DNA from: Hordeum vulgare subsp. vulgare
Taxonomy: Eukaryota > Streptophyta > Magnoliopsida > Poales > Poaceae
Direction: 5' to 3'
Assembly: GCF_904849725.1 (NCBI RefSeq)
Contig: NC_058522.1
Coordinates: 233,901,084-233,965,083, forward strand
DNA length: 64,000 bases
In this document: positions 12,934-22,633 of the stretch, piece after piece
Position numbering within the stretch: position 1 is the stretch's first letter
Layout of the letters: the number at the start of each line of letters is the position of its first letter
Translations under genes and position numbers: made by a program
Notes under the pieces: model-generated
Told to the model about the DNA's origin: nothing
What the model saw: the letters and a program-made list of their open reading frames with translations, nothing else
Databases searched by the model: none

Positions 12934-13745
12934 GCAAGCAACCCTTTTTATCATCCCGATAAATCCCATGTTCTTGCTCCTGCACCTATTTATTGCATTA
13001 GGATCAAATGCTTCAACTGCTTTTGCCACGATAGTTGGACCCACTTCCTTTGCATGACTTAACCTTGTCACAGTAAATAGCCAAACCTTGCAACCTACCA
13101 AACCTGGTAGTTGCTTGAGCTATGATGTGCCTTATCCTGCTATGCATGCTATGCTTAGAGTTGTGTATGGTCTGTCATCTGGGAGATGAACAGAATTGTG
13201 GAATATGTTCGGTGAGCAAAGGTTGTGTGTTGAACTTGATTTGGTAAAGGTACCGCTGAAAGGCTGTGTAGGAGTACATGGCGGGTTGTTTCATTGGAAC
13301 CGTCCTTAGGAACTGAGTTCCGTGTATGTAATCCAAGACTAGATACTACCACATGCTGGGCCCTGAAACATGACCCCGCTCGGCCTATTAATCGCGTAGT
13401 ACTCGGTCCAGGAGTTGCAAGTAGTTTCTGGTGTTTATAGTAATGCTGGAGGCCGTGCATGGTGCTGACCTGAGAGGTGGGCCGTGATGTGGTAGGCAGT
13501 GGCACGGTGTACCAAGTGGCACCCGGATGGTGGGCTTGGGAACCCTGCGCACATCGTTTGAGGCCGTGGCGGAAACCTCGGCCGGACTTCCTACGGGTTA
13601 CTCTCAGATAGGCGATAAACCTGGACTAGGTACTAGTGTGGTTCACGGTCGTGGCCGACTCCCTCGCTGGGCTTCCGCTTGAAGGTTGCCGAGGTGCATG
13701 ACGTGCACATGGCGATAAGTGGCGAAAGCGTGTGTGACGAAGTAC

Positions 13746-13758
13746 ACCCCTGCAGGGT
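13746..13758 (+). promoter_or_regulatory. Conserved palindrome ACCCCTGCAGGGT in E4
   Basis: The same 13-mer occurs at the matching place in A (3382-3394), J (25063 onward), H (around 49738), I (39791 onward, inverted) and B (32022 onward, inverted), with decayed forms in N and C. In E4 it is followed by a second palindrome (CTATTCGAATAG). Role unknown. Confidence 0.5.
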
Positions 13759-14078
13759 TATGATCTATTCGAATAGCCGCGTCCGCGGATATGGACTGCT
13801 TGGAGACATATGTTGTTCATAGATAACTTCAATGGCTACTCATAAAATTGTCAAGATAAGCGTGAGTGTCGTGGACGGCATTTCCGTATGGAGACGGAAT
13901 GATTCCACGATAGTGTATTGTTGTGGTGTTAGTGGACTCGTGTGCGAGAAATCAAGTTGTCAAAACTAATTTCAAAATGCAAGTTGTCTAGCCACGAGTC
14001 AAATGCCAGCTTCCCGCATGAAACCCCACAATACCTTTTGATACCTTGCATGAGTAGTTAGTTCTCCTAAAGTCTTGC

Positions 14079-14096
14079 TGAGTACCTTCGTACTCA
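14079..14096 (+). promoter_or_regulatory. Conserved hairpin TGAGTAC-CTTC-GTACTCA in E4
   Basis: A perfect 7-bp stem with a 4-nt loop lies about 23 bp upstream of the terminal exon acceptor. Equivalent hairpins occur in H (50082-50099), N (63328-63345), J and I (6-bp stems), and C (36597-36615), with differing loops. Confidence 0.5.
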
Positions 14097-14119
14097 TGTT
14101 TGCTTAATAAATGTTGCAG

Positions 14120-14175
14120 AGATTGCTAATGACCCTAATGGAGGGTTCTTCGTAGACATCGACGACGACGAGTAG
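14120..14175 (+). other. Putative terminal exon of the LTR-borne gene in E4
   Basis: It follows ATGTTGCAG (acceptor) and, joined in phase to the 66-nt exon upstream, reads E-IANDPNGGFFVDIDDDE then TAG. The implied GC-AG intron is 1186 nt. LTR N (63248-63303, minus) has the same 56-nt exon and frame, reading E-VINDPNGGFFLDIDDDE. LTR I has a homologous exon (DPNGGFYLDVDDDE) with four silent third-position changes against E4 but a 2-nt shorter start. The peptide is short and acidic; I recognise no family. Confidence 0.45.
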
Positions 14176-14345
14176 CTGGTGTCCCAGCTACGATCTGGCC
14201 CTACGTCGGCTCTGTAGTATAGTCAGGCCATGTGCCTTCTAGTTTCCCTGTCTGTACCCAGACAGTTTATAACTCTTCCGCTGGCTTGTACTTGTATGAC
14301 TGCTATTGTGGGTCGAGAGACCTTAATGTGTAATATTATGTGTGT

Positions 14346-14370
14346 GGCTCTTCCGAGCCTCTTAAATAAA
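14346..14370 (+). terminator. Hairpin plus poly(A) signal of LTR E4
   Basis: GGCTC-TTCC-GAGCC is followed 5 bp later by AATAAA (14365-14370). J (25685-25710) and N (63051-63075, inverted) keep the same arrangement and H a variant (GACTC/GAGTC then AATAAA). This probably marks the end of the R region of the LTR transcript. Confidence 0.55.
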
Positions 14371-14936
14371 GGTTGTATGTTTATGGTTATGTTGTGATGC
14401 CATCGATGTATCTATACATATCAGTATGCCATGCGTACGTGTGTCTTACTTGATATGTATGGGGTTCGAATACCTAGTCGTGGACTTTAGTAGCACTCCT
14501 TACAAGGAAATGCCCCTTTGTGATCCAACGAGCCTTGGTAGTCCGCTACTGCTCCGGACACATTGGTTGACCGGCATGTGTCCTTCTTAGCTGCTGTGTC
14601 TGTCCTCTTTGGGGAAATGTCACGCGACGTAATGGAGTCCTTGTAGCTTGCTACGACTCGTCTACGTTCGCTGATGACCGACACCTGCTTTGTTGGGTCA
14701 TGTATGCCTGTCCTTGTGCGGAACTGCCACTTTGGTTTATGACTAGACATGTCGATCCGGGTTCTTTGACATTGGATTGCTAGCGACACCTATCGCATAC
14801 GTGAGTCAAAAGACGCAAACGGTCCCGGCTAAGGTAAGGCTGTAGCCGTGGAGTTAACCGTGCGTGAGACCACAAAGAGATGCGATGTGTTACAGGCTGG
14901 ATTCCTATGACTTAGGATCGGGGTCCCGACATGTCA

Positions 14937-16216
14937 ATCCCTTATAGATTGTTTGCAAAGTGAGAACCGAAAGAAACAAAGTAAACAAGCAAAGTAAAAG
15001 TGAAAGTGGAAACGATAGTTGTGAATAGACCTGGGGGCCGTAGTGTTCACTAGTGGCTTCTCTCATGAAAGCAAGTAGACCGTGGGTGAACGAATTATTG
15101 TCGAGCAATTGATAGAACCGCGCAAAGTCGTGACATTATCTAAGGCAATGATCATATCTATAGGCATCACGTCCAAAACAAGTAGACTGATACTTTCTGC
15201 ATCTACTACTATTACTCCACACGACGACCGCTATCCAGCATGCATCTAGTGTATTAAGTCCAAAAGAACAGAGTAACGCCTTAAGCACGATGACATGATG
15301 TAGATGGACAATCTCATATCTACGATAAAAGCCCATCTTGTTACCCTTGATGGCAACAACACGATGCGTGCCTTGCTGCCCCTTCTGTCACTGGGAAAGG
15401 TCACCACATGGTATGAACCCAAAACCAAGTACTTCTCCCATTGCAAGAATCATAGATCTAGTTGGCCAAACAAAACCCAAGACTCGGAGAGACTTACAAG
15501 GATATCAAATCATGCATATAAGAAATCAGCAAAGACTCAAATATAATTCATAGATAATCTGATCACAAATCCACAATTCATCGGATCTCGACAAACACAC
15601 CGCCAAAGAGGATTACATCGGATAGATCTCCATGAAGATCATGGAGAACTTTGTATTGAAGATCCAAGAGAGAGAAGAAGCCATCTAGCTACTAACTACG
15701 GACCCGTAGGTCTGAAGTGGACTACTCACGAGTCATTGGAGAGGCGATGATGTTGATGTAAAAGCCCTCCAACTCCAAAGTCCCCTTCGGCAGGGCACCG
15801 TGAAGGGTCTCTAGATGAGATCTTGCGGAAACGGAAGCTTGCGGCGGCGGAAAAGTGTTTTCGTGGATGCCCTGATTTGTTCTGGATTTTTAGGGAACTT
15901 ATAGGCCAAAGACCTAGGGCGGGGGAGTGCCAGGGGGGCCACAAGATTGGTTGCCGCGACCTCCCCCTGGCCGCGGCAACAGGGCTTGTGGGCCCCTTGT
16001 GGGCCCACTGCCTTGGCCCTCAAGCCTCCCGATCTTCTTCCGTCCTGGAAAAATTTATTTCGGGGATTTTATTCTGTTTGGACTCCTTTCCAAAATCAGA
16101 TCTGAAAAGAGTCAAAAACACAGAAAAAACAGGAACTGGCACTTGGCACTGAATTAATAAGTTAGTCCCAAAAAAGATATAAAAGGTAAACAAAACATCC
16201 AAAGTTGACAAGATAA
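14937..16216 (-). repeat. E2 5' LTR, second part
   Basis: This continues the LTR interrupted by E4 and is collinear with 5459-6722 of the 3' LTR. It ends abruptly about 60 bp short of the expected LTR terminus, where it joins sequence matching E2 internal position about 7275. I read this as a deletion junction. Confidence 0.75.
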
Positions 16217-17846
16217 CATCAATATGAGTGAGTAGGGATTTCCATGCAATGGATGCACTAGAGCTATAAGTGTATGCAAGCTCAAAAAGAAACTAAGTGG
16301 GTGTGCATCCAACTCGCTTGCTTATGAAGACCTAGTGCAATTTGAGGAAGCCCATCATTGGAGTATACAAGCCAAGTTCTATAATGAAAAATCCCCACTA
16401 GTATATGAAAGTGACAAAATAGGAGACTCTCTATCATTAAGATCATGGTGCTACTTTGAAGCACAAGTGTGGAAAAAGAAAGTAGCATTGCCCCTTCTCT
16501 CTTCCTCTCATTATTTTTATTTATTTTCTTTTTTTTCTTTTTTGTGTGTGGGAATCTTTGGCCTCTTTTAATTTTTTTATGGGCTTCGCTAGCCTCTTTT
16601 ATTTTTCTAAAGTCCGGGTGCTCATCTTAACGTGAGGGAATCATAGCTCTCCATCATTCTTTTTTCTCACATGGGAAAATGCTCTAATAATGCAAATCAT
16701 CACACTTTTATTTACTTACAACTGAAAAGTTACAACTAAATTCCTAGAACAAAATATGACTCTATATGCATGCCTACGGCGACAATGGTCTAGCATAGTA
16801 AGGATATAAAAATGGACAAACCATGAAAACATCATGCTAGCTATGTTACGATCATGCAAGGCAATATGACAATGATGGTGTGTGTCATAAAAATAGGAAC
16901 GATGGAAATTGCATGGAAATATATCTCGGAATGGACAAGGAAATGCCATAATAGGTAGGCATGGTGTCTATTTTGAGGAAAATATATGGTGGCTGTTTTG
17001 AGGAAGGTGGGTTTAGTGCACCGGCGAAAGTTGCGCAATACTAGAGAGGCTAGCAATGGTGGAAGGGTGAGAGTGCGTATAATCCACAGACTGAACACTA
17101 GTCATAACGAACTCACATACTTATTGCAAAAGTTTATTAGTTATCGAAGCAAAGTATTAGACACGTGCTCCTAGGGGAAGGGTTTGTAGGCGTTAACCAT
17201 CGCATGATCCCGACTCTCACACAAAAATTGACAATCATTAAACAAATCATGCTCCGACTTCATCACAAAAAGGTCCACCATATGTGCATGCTACGAGATC
17301 ACAAACTTGAACACAAGTATTTCTTCCAATTCACAATTACTTACTAGCATGGCTCTCATATTACCATCTTCATATCTCAAAACTATATGCCATGAATCAA
17401 ACTTCTCATCATATTCAATGCACTTAATATGAAAGTTTTTATTATCCCTCTTGGATGACCATTATATTAGGACTAAATTCATAACGTAAAACAATTACCA
17501 TGCTGTTTAGAGACTCTCAAAATAATATAAGTGAGGTATGAGAGCTCAATAATTTCTATAAAATAAAACACCACCGCGCTCTAAAAGATATAAGTGAAGT
17601 ACTAGAGCACCAGTGCCTAGCTCAAAAGATATAAGTGATGCACATAAAATATTCTAATAAATTCATGATTCAGCGTGTCTCTCTCAAAATATGTGTGCAC
17701 CAAGGATGATTGTGGGAAATTAAAAAGAAAAGTCTCATATCATACAAGACGCTCCAAGCAAAACACATATCATGTGGTGAATAAAAAACATAGCCTCAAG
17801 TAAATTTACCGATGGATTGAAGACAAAAGGGGGGATGCCTTCTGGG

Positions 17847-18112
17847 GCATCCCCAAGCTTAGGCTCTTTGGTATCCTTGAGTATGTCTTGGGATGCCTTG
17901 GGCATCCCCAAGCTTAGGCTCTTGCCACTCCTTATTCCATAGTCCATCAAATATGTACCCAAAACTTGAAAACTAGAAGGCATCCCCAAGCTTAGGCTCT
18001 TTGGTATCCTTGAATATGGCTTGGGATGCCTTGGGCAGCCCCAATCTTAGGCTCTTGCCACTCCTTATTCCATAGTCCATCAAATCTTTACCCAAAACTT
18101 GAAAACTTCACA
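17847..18112 (-). repeat. 133-bp tandem duplication carrying polypurine-tract-like motifs
   Basis: Two units start at 17847 and 17980. Each begins with GCATCCCCAAGCTTA and holds a second copy 55 bp on (17902; degenerate at 18035). The shared text includes TTGCCACTCCTTATTCCATA. E2 has the unduplicated equivalent at 8745-8870. Confidence 0.8.
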
Positions 18113-18712
18113 ACACAAAACTCAACAGAAAACTCATGAGATCCGTTAGTATAATAAAAATAAATCACCACTTTAGGTACTGTTGTGAACTCATTATTTA
18201 TTTATATTGATGTAATATTTACTGTATTCCAACTTCTCCATGGTTCATACCCCCCGATACAACCCATAGATTCATCAAAATAAGCAAACAACACAAAGAA
18301 AATAGAATCTGTCAAAAACAGAATAGTCTGTAGCAATCTGATTATTTCGAATACTTCTGTAAATACAAAAATTCTTAAACATTGGGAAGATCTGGGAAAT
18401 TTGTATATCAATCTTTTTAAAAAAATTTAGATCAAAATCACGTTCCAGTGAATTTACAAAATTCCTTGACTAAGGGTAAAAGTCTCTGTTTTTCAGCAAA
18501 ATCAAATTGCAAACACCGTAGACCATCCCAAAGGTCTTACTTGGCTCGAACACTAATTAAAACAAGAAATAACAATTATTACAAAAGTATTAATGTGTGA
18601 AGCACTCAAAAACAGAATAAAAAAACAAAAACAAAAACATAAAAATAAAATTGGGTTGCCTCCCAACAAGCGCTATTGTTTAACTCCCCTAACCAGGCAT
18701 AACGCAATAGAT

Positions 18713-18946
18713 CTAGGTATTGTCATCTTTGGTATTGGCAATTTTTGTTACCGCCTTCTCAAATCCGGGGGGCTCTTTCCTCTTCCCCAGATTTGTCGGG
18801 GAATAAACCATCTTAATGTTCAAAATATCCAAACGCTTGTTGCAAAGGGTAATCAAAGTATTCAAACGGTTAAGGTTTCCACTAATATTTTTAAGGGCTT
18901 CGTGATATTGTTGTAACTTGACTAAGTGCTTGTGTAAGTCACTCAA
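18713..18946 (-). pseudogene. E3 coiled-coil-like ORF remnant
   Basis: A 77-codon frame begins MSDLHKHLVKLQQYHEALK and has regularly spaced Leu/Ile suggestive of a coiled coil. It lies between the gag-like ORF and the shared GTTGGGAGGCAACCCAAT motif, where the coding module of this family ends. Frames upstream are broken, so it is probably the C-terminal part of a decayed structural protein. I do not recognise a specific domain. Confidence 0.4.
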
Positions 18947-19079
18947 TTTGTCGAGAATTAGAGCTCCTTCTTCTGAGAAATTAAACCCCTTTTTAGTGGG
19001 GGAATTACTAGAATCCCCTCCAGTACTTCAAAAGCAGCGTTTGTATTTAATTCAATAAAATTCTCGTTTGAGGTGAAGT

Positions 19080-19274
19080 CTAAGAGTTCTCTATGATGTA
19101 AAGCCAATCCAATGTAAAATTTCTGAGCAAAACCTTAGCATCACATTTTAGGTTGGAGATATGATAAGACTCCATTAGCCTATACCAGACATCTTTCAAA
19201 TTTTCCCTTTGTTTCTTTTTAAAGTATAAAACTTCAAAGTATGGTGAAAAAAGGGGAGTGGTAATGTTCGTCAT
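19080..19274 (-). pseudogene. E3 gag-like ORF remnant
   Basis: The 64-codon frame includes ENLKDVWYRLMESYHISNLK and VLLRNFTLDWLYIIENS, which resemble the start of the gag core of non-autonomous Triticeae gypsy elements (lysine/aspartate then WYR then LLRNF). It lies about 190 bp from the primer-binding-site array, the expected place for a gag start. It stops after 64 codons and downstream frames are interrupted, so it is non-functional. Confidence 0.45.
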
Positions 19275-19450
19275 AGAAACAAGTAAGAAATCCGGAAAGA
19301 AAACGAAAGAGGGGCAACTAAAAAGGAAAATCTTTTTGGTATTTTCTGAAAATCGTTTGAGAAGTGGGGGAGAGGAAAACGAGAGGAAAATGTCAAATAA
19401 AGTAAATGCAAGAGCTGAGTTTGTGATGGGTACTTGGTAAGCTTGATCTT

Positions 19451-19620
19451 GCTATGTATCCTCCCCGACAACGGCGCCAGAATTTGGCAAGTTGACGGGA
19501 AATTTCTTCTCTTGTCTTGCTATGTATCCTCCCTCGCAACGGCGGCAGAAGTTGGCAAGTTGACGGGAAATTTATTATCTCGTGTTGCTATGTATCCTTC
19601 CCGGCAACGGCGCTAGAAAT
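19451..19620 (-). repeat. 68-bp array with three primer-binding-site-like units
   Basis: Units begin with GCTATGTATCC at 19451, 19519 and 19587 (period 68). Each contains a version of TCCCCGGCAACGGCGCCA: TCCCCGACAACGGCGCCA at 19462-19479, a more diverged form at 19531-19547, and TTCCCGGCAACGGCGCTA at 19598-19615. The last is next to the 5' LTR at 19627. Confidence 0.85.
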
Positions 19621-19626
19621 CCTTCT

Positions 19627-21164
19627 TGTTACTTCTTGAGCTTCCGTTGGTTTTCCCTTGAAGAGGAAAGGGTGATGCAGCAAAGTAGATAAGTATTTCC
19701 CTCAGTTTGTTGAGAACCAAGGTATCAATACAGTAGGAGGAACAAGCAAGGCCCCAATGTTAGCAGCTACATAAATAATCAAACTCTTGCACCCAATGCA
19801 ACAAATGGGTTGTAAATCCCTTCACGGTTATTTGCAAGGATGAGACCTGATAGAGATAGATAGTAAAACAAAAGTAAATAAATGCAACAATATATTTTTG
19901 GTATTTTTGGTTTATAGATCTGAAAATATAATAAGGAAAACAGACTCGGGGGCCATAGGTTTCACTAGAGGCTTCTCTCTTGAAGGAAAATAATACGGTG
20001 GGTGAACAAATCACTGTCGAGCAATTGATAGAAAATCGAATAATCATGAAGATATCTAAGCCAATGATTATGCATATAGGCATCACGTCCATATCAAGTA
20101 GACCAAAATGATTCTGCATCTACTACTATTATTCCACACATCGACCGGCTCCTCCCTGCATCTAGAGTATTAAGTTCATGAAGAACAGAATAACACATTA
20201 AGTAAGATGACATGATGTAGAAGGATAAACTCAAGCAATATGATGAAAACCCCATCCTTTTACCCTTGACGGCAACAATACAATACACGCCTTGCTACCC
20301 CTACTTTGTCACTGGGTGAGGACACCACAAGATTGAACCCAAAACTAAGCACTTCTCCCATTGCAAGAATTACCAATCTAGTTGGCCAAACCAAACCAAT
20401 AATTCGAAGAGACTTGGAAAGAAATGAAATCACGCGTATAAGAATTCAGGAAAGACTCAAATAATATTCTTAGATAATCTGAACATAAACTCACAATTCA
20501 TCGGATCTCGACAAACACACCCCAAAAGAGCATTACATATGATAGATCTCCATGAAGATCATGGAGAACATGGTATTGAAGATCAAAGAGAGAGAAGAAG
20601 CCATCTAGGTACTAGCTATGGACTTGTAGGTCTGTGGTAAACTACTCACGCATCATCAGAGAGGCAATGGAGTTGATGAGATGCCCTCCATGATCAAATC
20701 CCTCACCGGCAGATTACCGGAAAAGGCTCCCAGATTGGATCTCTCAGAAGCAGAGGCTTTCAGCGGCGGAAAAGTATTTTTTGGTCTCGCTTCGATAATG
20801 GGGGAATATTTGGGAATTTATAGGACACGAATTAGGGTTAGGAGGCCTGTAGGCCTACCCCCTTGGTCGTGCCCTGCATGCTTGTGGCCTCCCGGCAGGT
20901 GCTCTCCCCTACTCCAAGTCTACCAGGTCTCCTTCGTTCGATAAAAAATCATTCCGAAGATTTTATTCCGTTTGGACTCCGTTTAATATTCCTTATCTGC
21001 AAATCCCAAAAATAGGGAAAACAGAAACTAGCACTAGGCTCAAGATTAATAGGTTAGTCCCAAAAATAATATAAAACATAATATTAATGCATATAAAACA
21101 TCCAAAACAGATGATATAATAGCATGGAACATTCAAAAATTATAGATACATTGGACACGTATCA
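19627..21164 (-). repeat. E3 5' LTR (1538 bp)
   Basis: The plus strand starts TGTTACTTCTTGAGC and ends ATTGGACACGTATCA at 21164, the TG...CA form expected. Sequence from 19850 to about 20860 pairs with the fragment at 4147-5170. After 21164 the sequence is LINE-like, so the element inserted into a LINE. The matching target-site copy lies outside the window. Confidence 0.85.
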
Positions 21165-21599
21165 CCCTCGTGTGGACTCTAGGGAATATTCGTAATAAGC
21201 TTGTGATAGAGCATGTTAGTCCTCTTCGTGCGATGAATGTAGTGTTCAAACTCTGTGGCTTTCTCCAGCTATGGCGGCCGCTTAGTCGGTGCAATGACCG
21301 AGACTCCATCGACACGGCTATCGCTGCATTAAGGGTCGTCGCCGCCCGCATGTATTCCGCCTCAACACCACTACTTCATCCTCCTCCAAAGCCGGATTAG
21401 CTTAGCTGTCATTAAACTCTCTCTTGGGGATTATTGTGCTTCTCCCCCAACAAGACTTCTTATTTTCATTTGTACTTTGGCCATGGCTGTGTGCTAGTTG
21501 GTGTGTGCATGTGCGTGGGTGCGTTGAACCTTGTGGTGTCTTGTATGCTTTGGTCGAGGCTTTATAATATAAAGTGAGGGGAAACCGTTTTTTGTAAAC
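21165..21599 (+). mobile_element. 3' tail of a LINE (non-LTR retrotransposon)
   Basis: A reading frame ending at about 21400 includes NIRNKLVIEHV, FKLCGFLQLWRPL and TAIAALRVVAARM. These resemble the C-terminal end of plant L1-type polyproteins (W..RNK.V followed by a helical region). After the stop there is a 200-bp 3' region ending AAGTGAGGGGAAACCGTTTT with a short T-rich tail near 21590. Only the extreme 3' end is visible because E3 interrupts it on the left. Confidence 0.6.
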
Positions 21600-21997
21600 T
21601 CATTGATCTCCTAGGGTTTGGAGGAGAGGGCCCCGATCTACACATCCACCAAGAAATATTTGATTCCCCTCACTAATCCCTTGCGGATCTTGTTACTCTT
21701 GGGGTGCTTGGGCAGCCTAGACGGAAGAGGTAACCTTGAAGCCACATTCCATTGTGGTGAAACTTCATGGTGGTATTGGGAGCCTCCAATTAAGTTGTGG
21801 AGATTACCCCAACCTTGTTTATAAAGGCCTGTTTGTCGCCTTCAGGGGCACAACTAGTGGAATCATGTCATCTGGCATTGTGCGAGGGCATGCAGAGAAT
21901 ACAGTGGCCCTAGTGGCTTCTTGAGGAGCATTGTGCCTCCACACCATTCTAACGGAGACGCGCCTCCCCCTAAAGAGATGGAACTTTGGTAACACAT
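21600..21997 (+). mobile_element. M: LTR fragment, left part
   Basis: It starts near ATCTCCTAGGGTTTGGAGGA and runs to GGAACTTTGGTAACACAT. From memory this is a common Triticeae LTR (U5-type) sequence whose natural continuation is the text found at 58791, 36.8 kb away. It is not a gene, though short ORFs occur (21618-21824, 21736-21924). Confidence 0.6.
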
Positions 21998-22166
21998 TGA
22001 TAGTTATGAACTAGGTTGGGATTTTCCCCGAAGGAGAGGGGATGATGCACCATAGTAAAGGTAAGTATTCCCTTAGTGAGAACCAAGGTTATCGAACCAA
22101 CAGGAGGACCACATAATTTCCCGTATTCAGTGCCTACACACAAAAGAACACACACTTGCACCTAAG
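21998..22166 (-). repeat. F: solo LTR, left part (TSD CACAT at 21993-21997)
   Basis: It begins TGATAGTTATGAAC right after CACAT. It is homologous to the start of the LTR at 26817 (both have TTTTATCCCC/TTTTCCCC then GAGAGG.GATGATGCA) and breaks at Angela. The remaining part is at 57448-58790, and there the second CACAT follows at 58791-58795. Confidence 0.8.
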
Positions 22167-22633
22167 TGTTGGAAATATATCCTATAGGCAATGATAAATT
22201 AGTTATTATCGTATTTCCTTGTTTATGATAATCCTTTATTATCCATCTTAATTGTATTGATTGGAAACTCAGATACATGTGTAGATACATAGACAAACAC
22301 TACGTCCCTAGCGAGCCTCTACTAGACTAGCTCGTTGATCCAAGATGGTCAAGGTTTCCTGAACATAGACATGAGTTGTAATTTGATAATGTGATCACAT
22401 CATTAGGAGAATGATGTGATTTACAAGACCCAACCGTAAGCATAGCATTTGATCGTGTTAGTTTATTGGTACTGTTTCTTAATGTCAAGTATCTATTCCT
22501 ATGACCATGAGATCATGCAAGACCCTCACACCAGAGGAATGCCTTGTGTGTATCAAATGTCACAACGTAACTGGGTGATTACAAAGATGCTCTACAGGTA
22601 TTTCCGAGGTGTCTATTTGGTTGGCATGGATCG

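Larger units (their letters stand above)
10789..14936 (+). mobile_element. E4: giant LTR (about 4.1 kb), apparently solo
   Basis: The sequence starts TGTCGCATCCC and ends near GGGGTCCCGACA (14920-14931), splitting the E2 5' LTR. It is collinear with H, J and (inverted) I over most of its length. Parts in order: AT-rich leader (10789-11250), GC-rich block with ORFs on both strands (11260-12190), AT-rich spacer, a 66-nt exon-like segment (12868-12933), ACCCCTGCAGGGT (13746-13758), a hairpin (14079-14096), a terminal exon-like segment (14120-14175) and a poly(A) region (14346-14370). No primer-binding site, gag or pol is present, so it reads as a solo LTR. The flanking duplication is odd (see findings). 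Confidence 0.75.
5171..16216 (-). mobile_element. E2: minus-strand non-autonomous gypsy element, interrupted by E4
   Basis: The order on the plus strand is 3' LTR (5171-6777), polypurine tract, internal region, primer-binding site (10473-10490) and 5' LTR (10501-10788 plus 14937-16216). Giant LTR E4 splits the 5' LTR. The left end lies inside the E3 LTR. The right end is lost: at about 16216 the LTR stops some 60 bp before its expected terminus and runs into E3 internal sequence. The internal region has no recognisable gag, reverse transcriptase or integrase, only one unusual ORF, so the element must have relied on proteins from elsewhere. The family resembles Sabrina/WHAM/Fatima-type Triticeae gypsy elements (name from memory). 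Confidence 0.8.
16217..19626 (-). mobile_element. E3 internal region (gypsy, minus strand)
   Basis: This is related to the E2 internal region over its left 2 kb (for example 16217-16560 against 7275-7640) but has a different coding module on the right. It holds a gag-like ORF remnant, a coiled-coil-like ORF, a 133-bp tandem duplication and an array of three primer-binding-site-like units. The polypurine tract and adjoining 3' LTR were lost in the deletion at 16216. No reverse transcriptase or integrase is visible. Confidence 0.7.

Noticed and set aside
21618..21924. Short ORFs with varied residues in M
   Set aside because: They lie in LTR fragment M and have no coding support.
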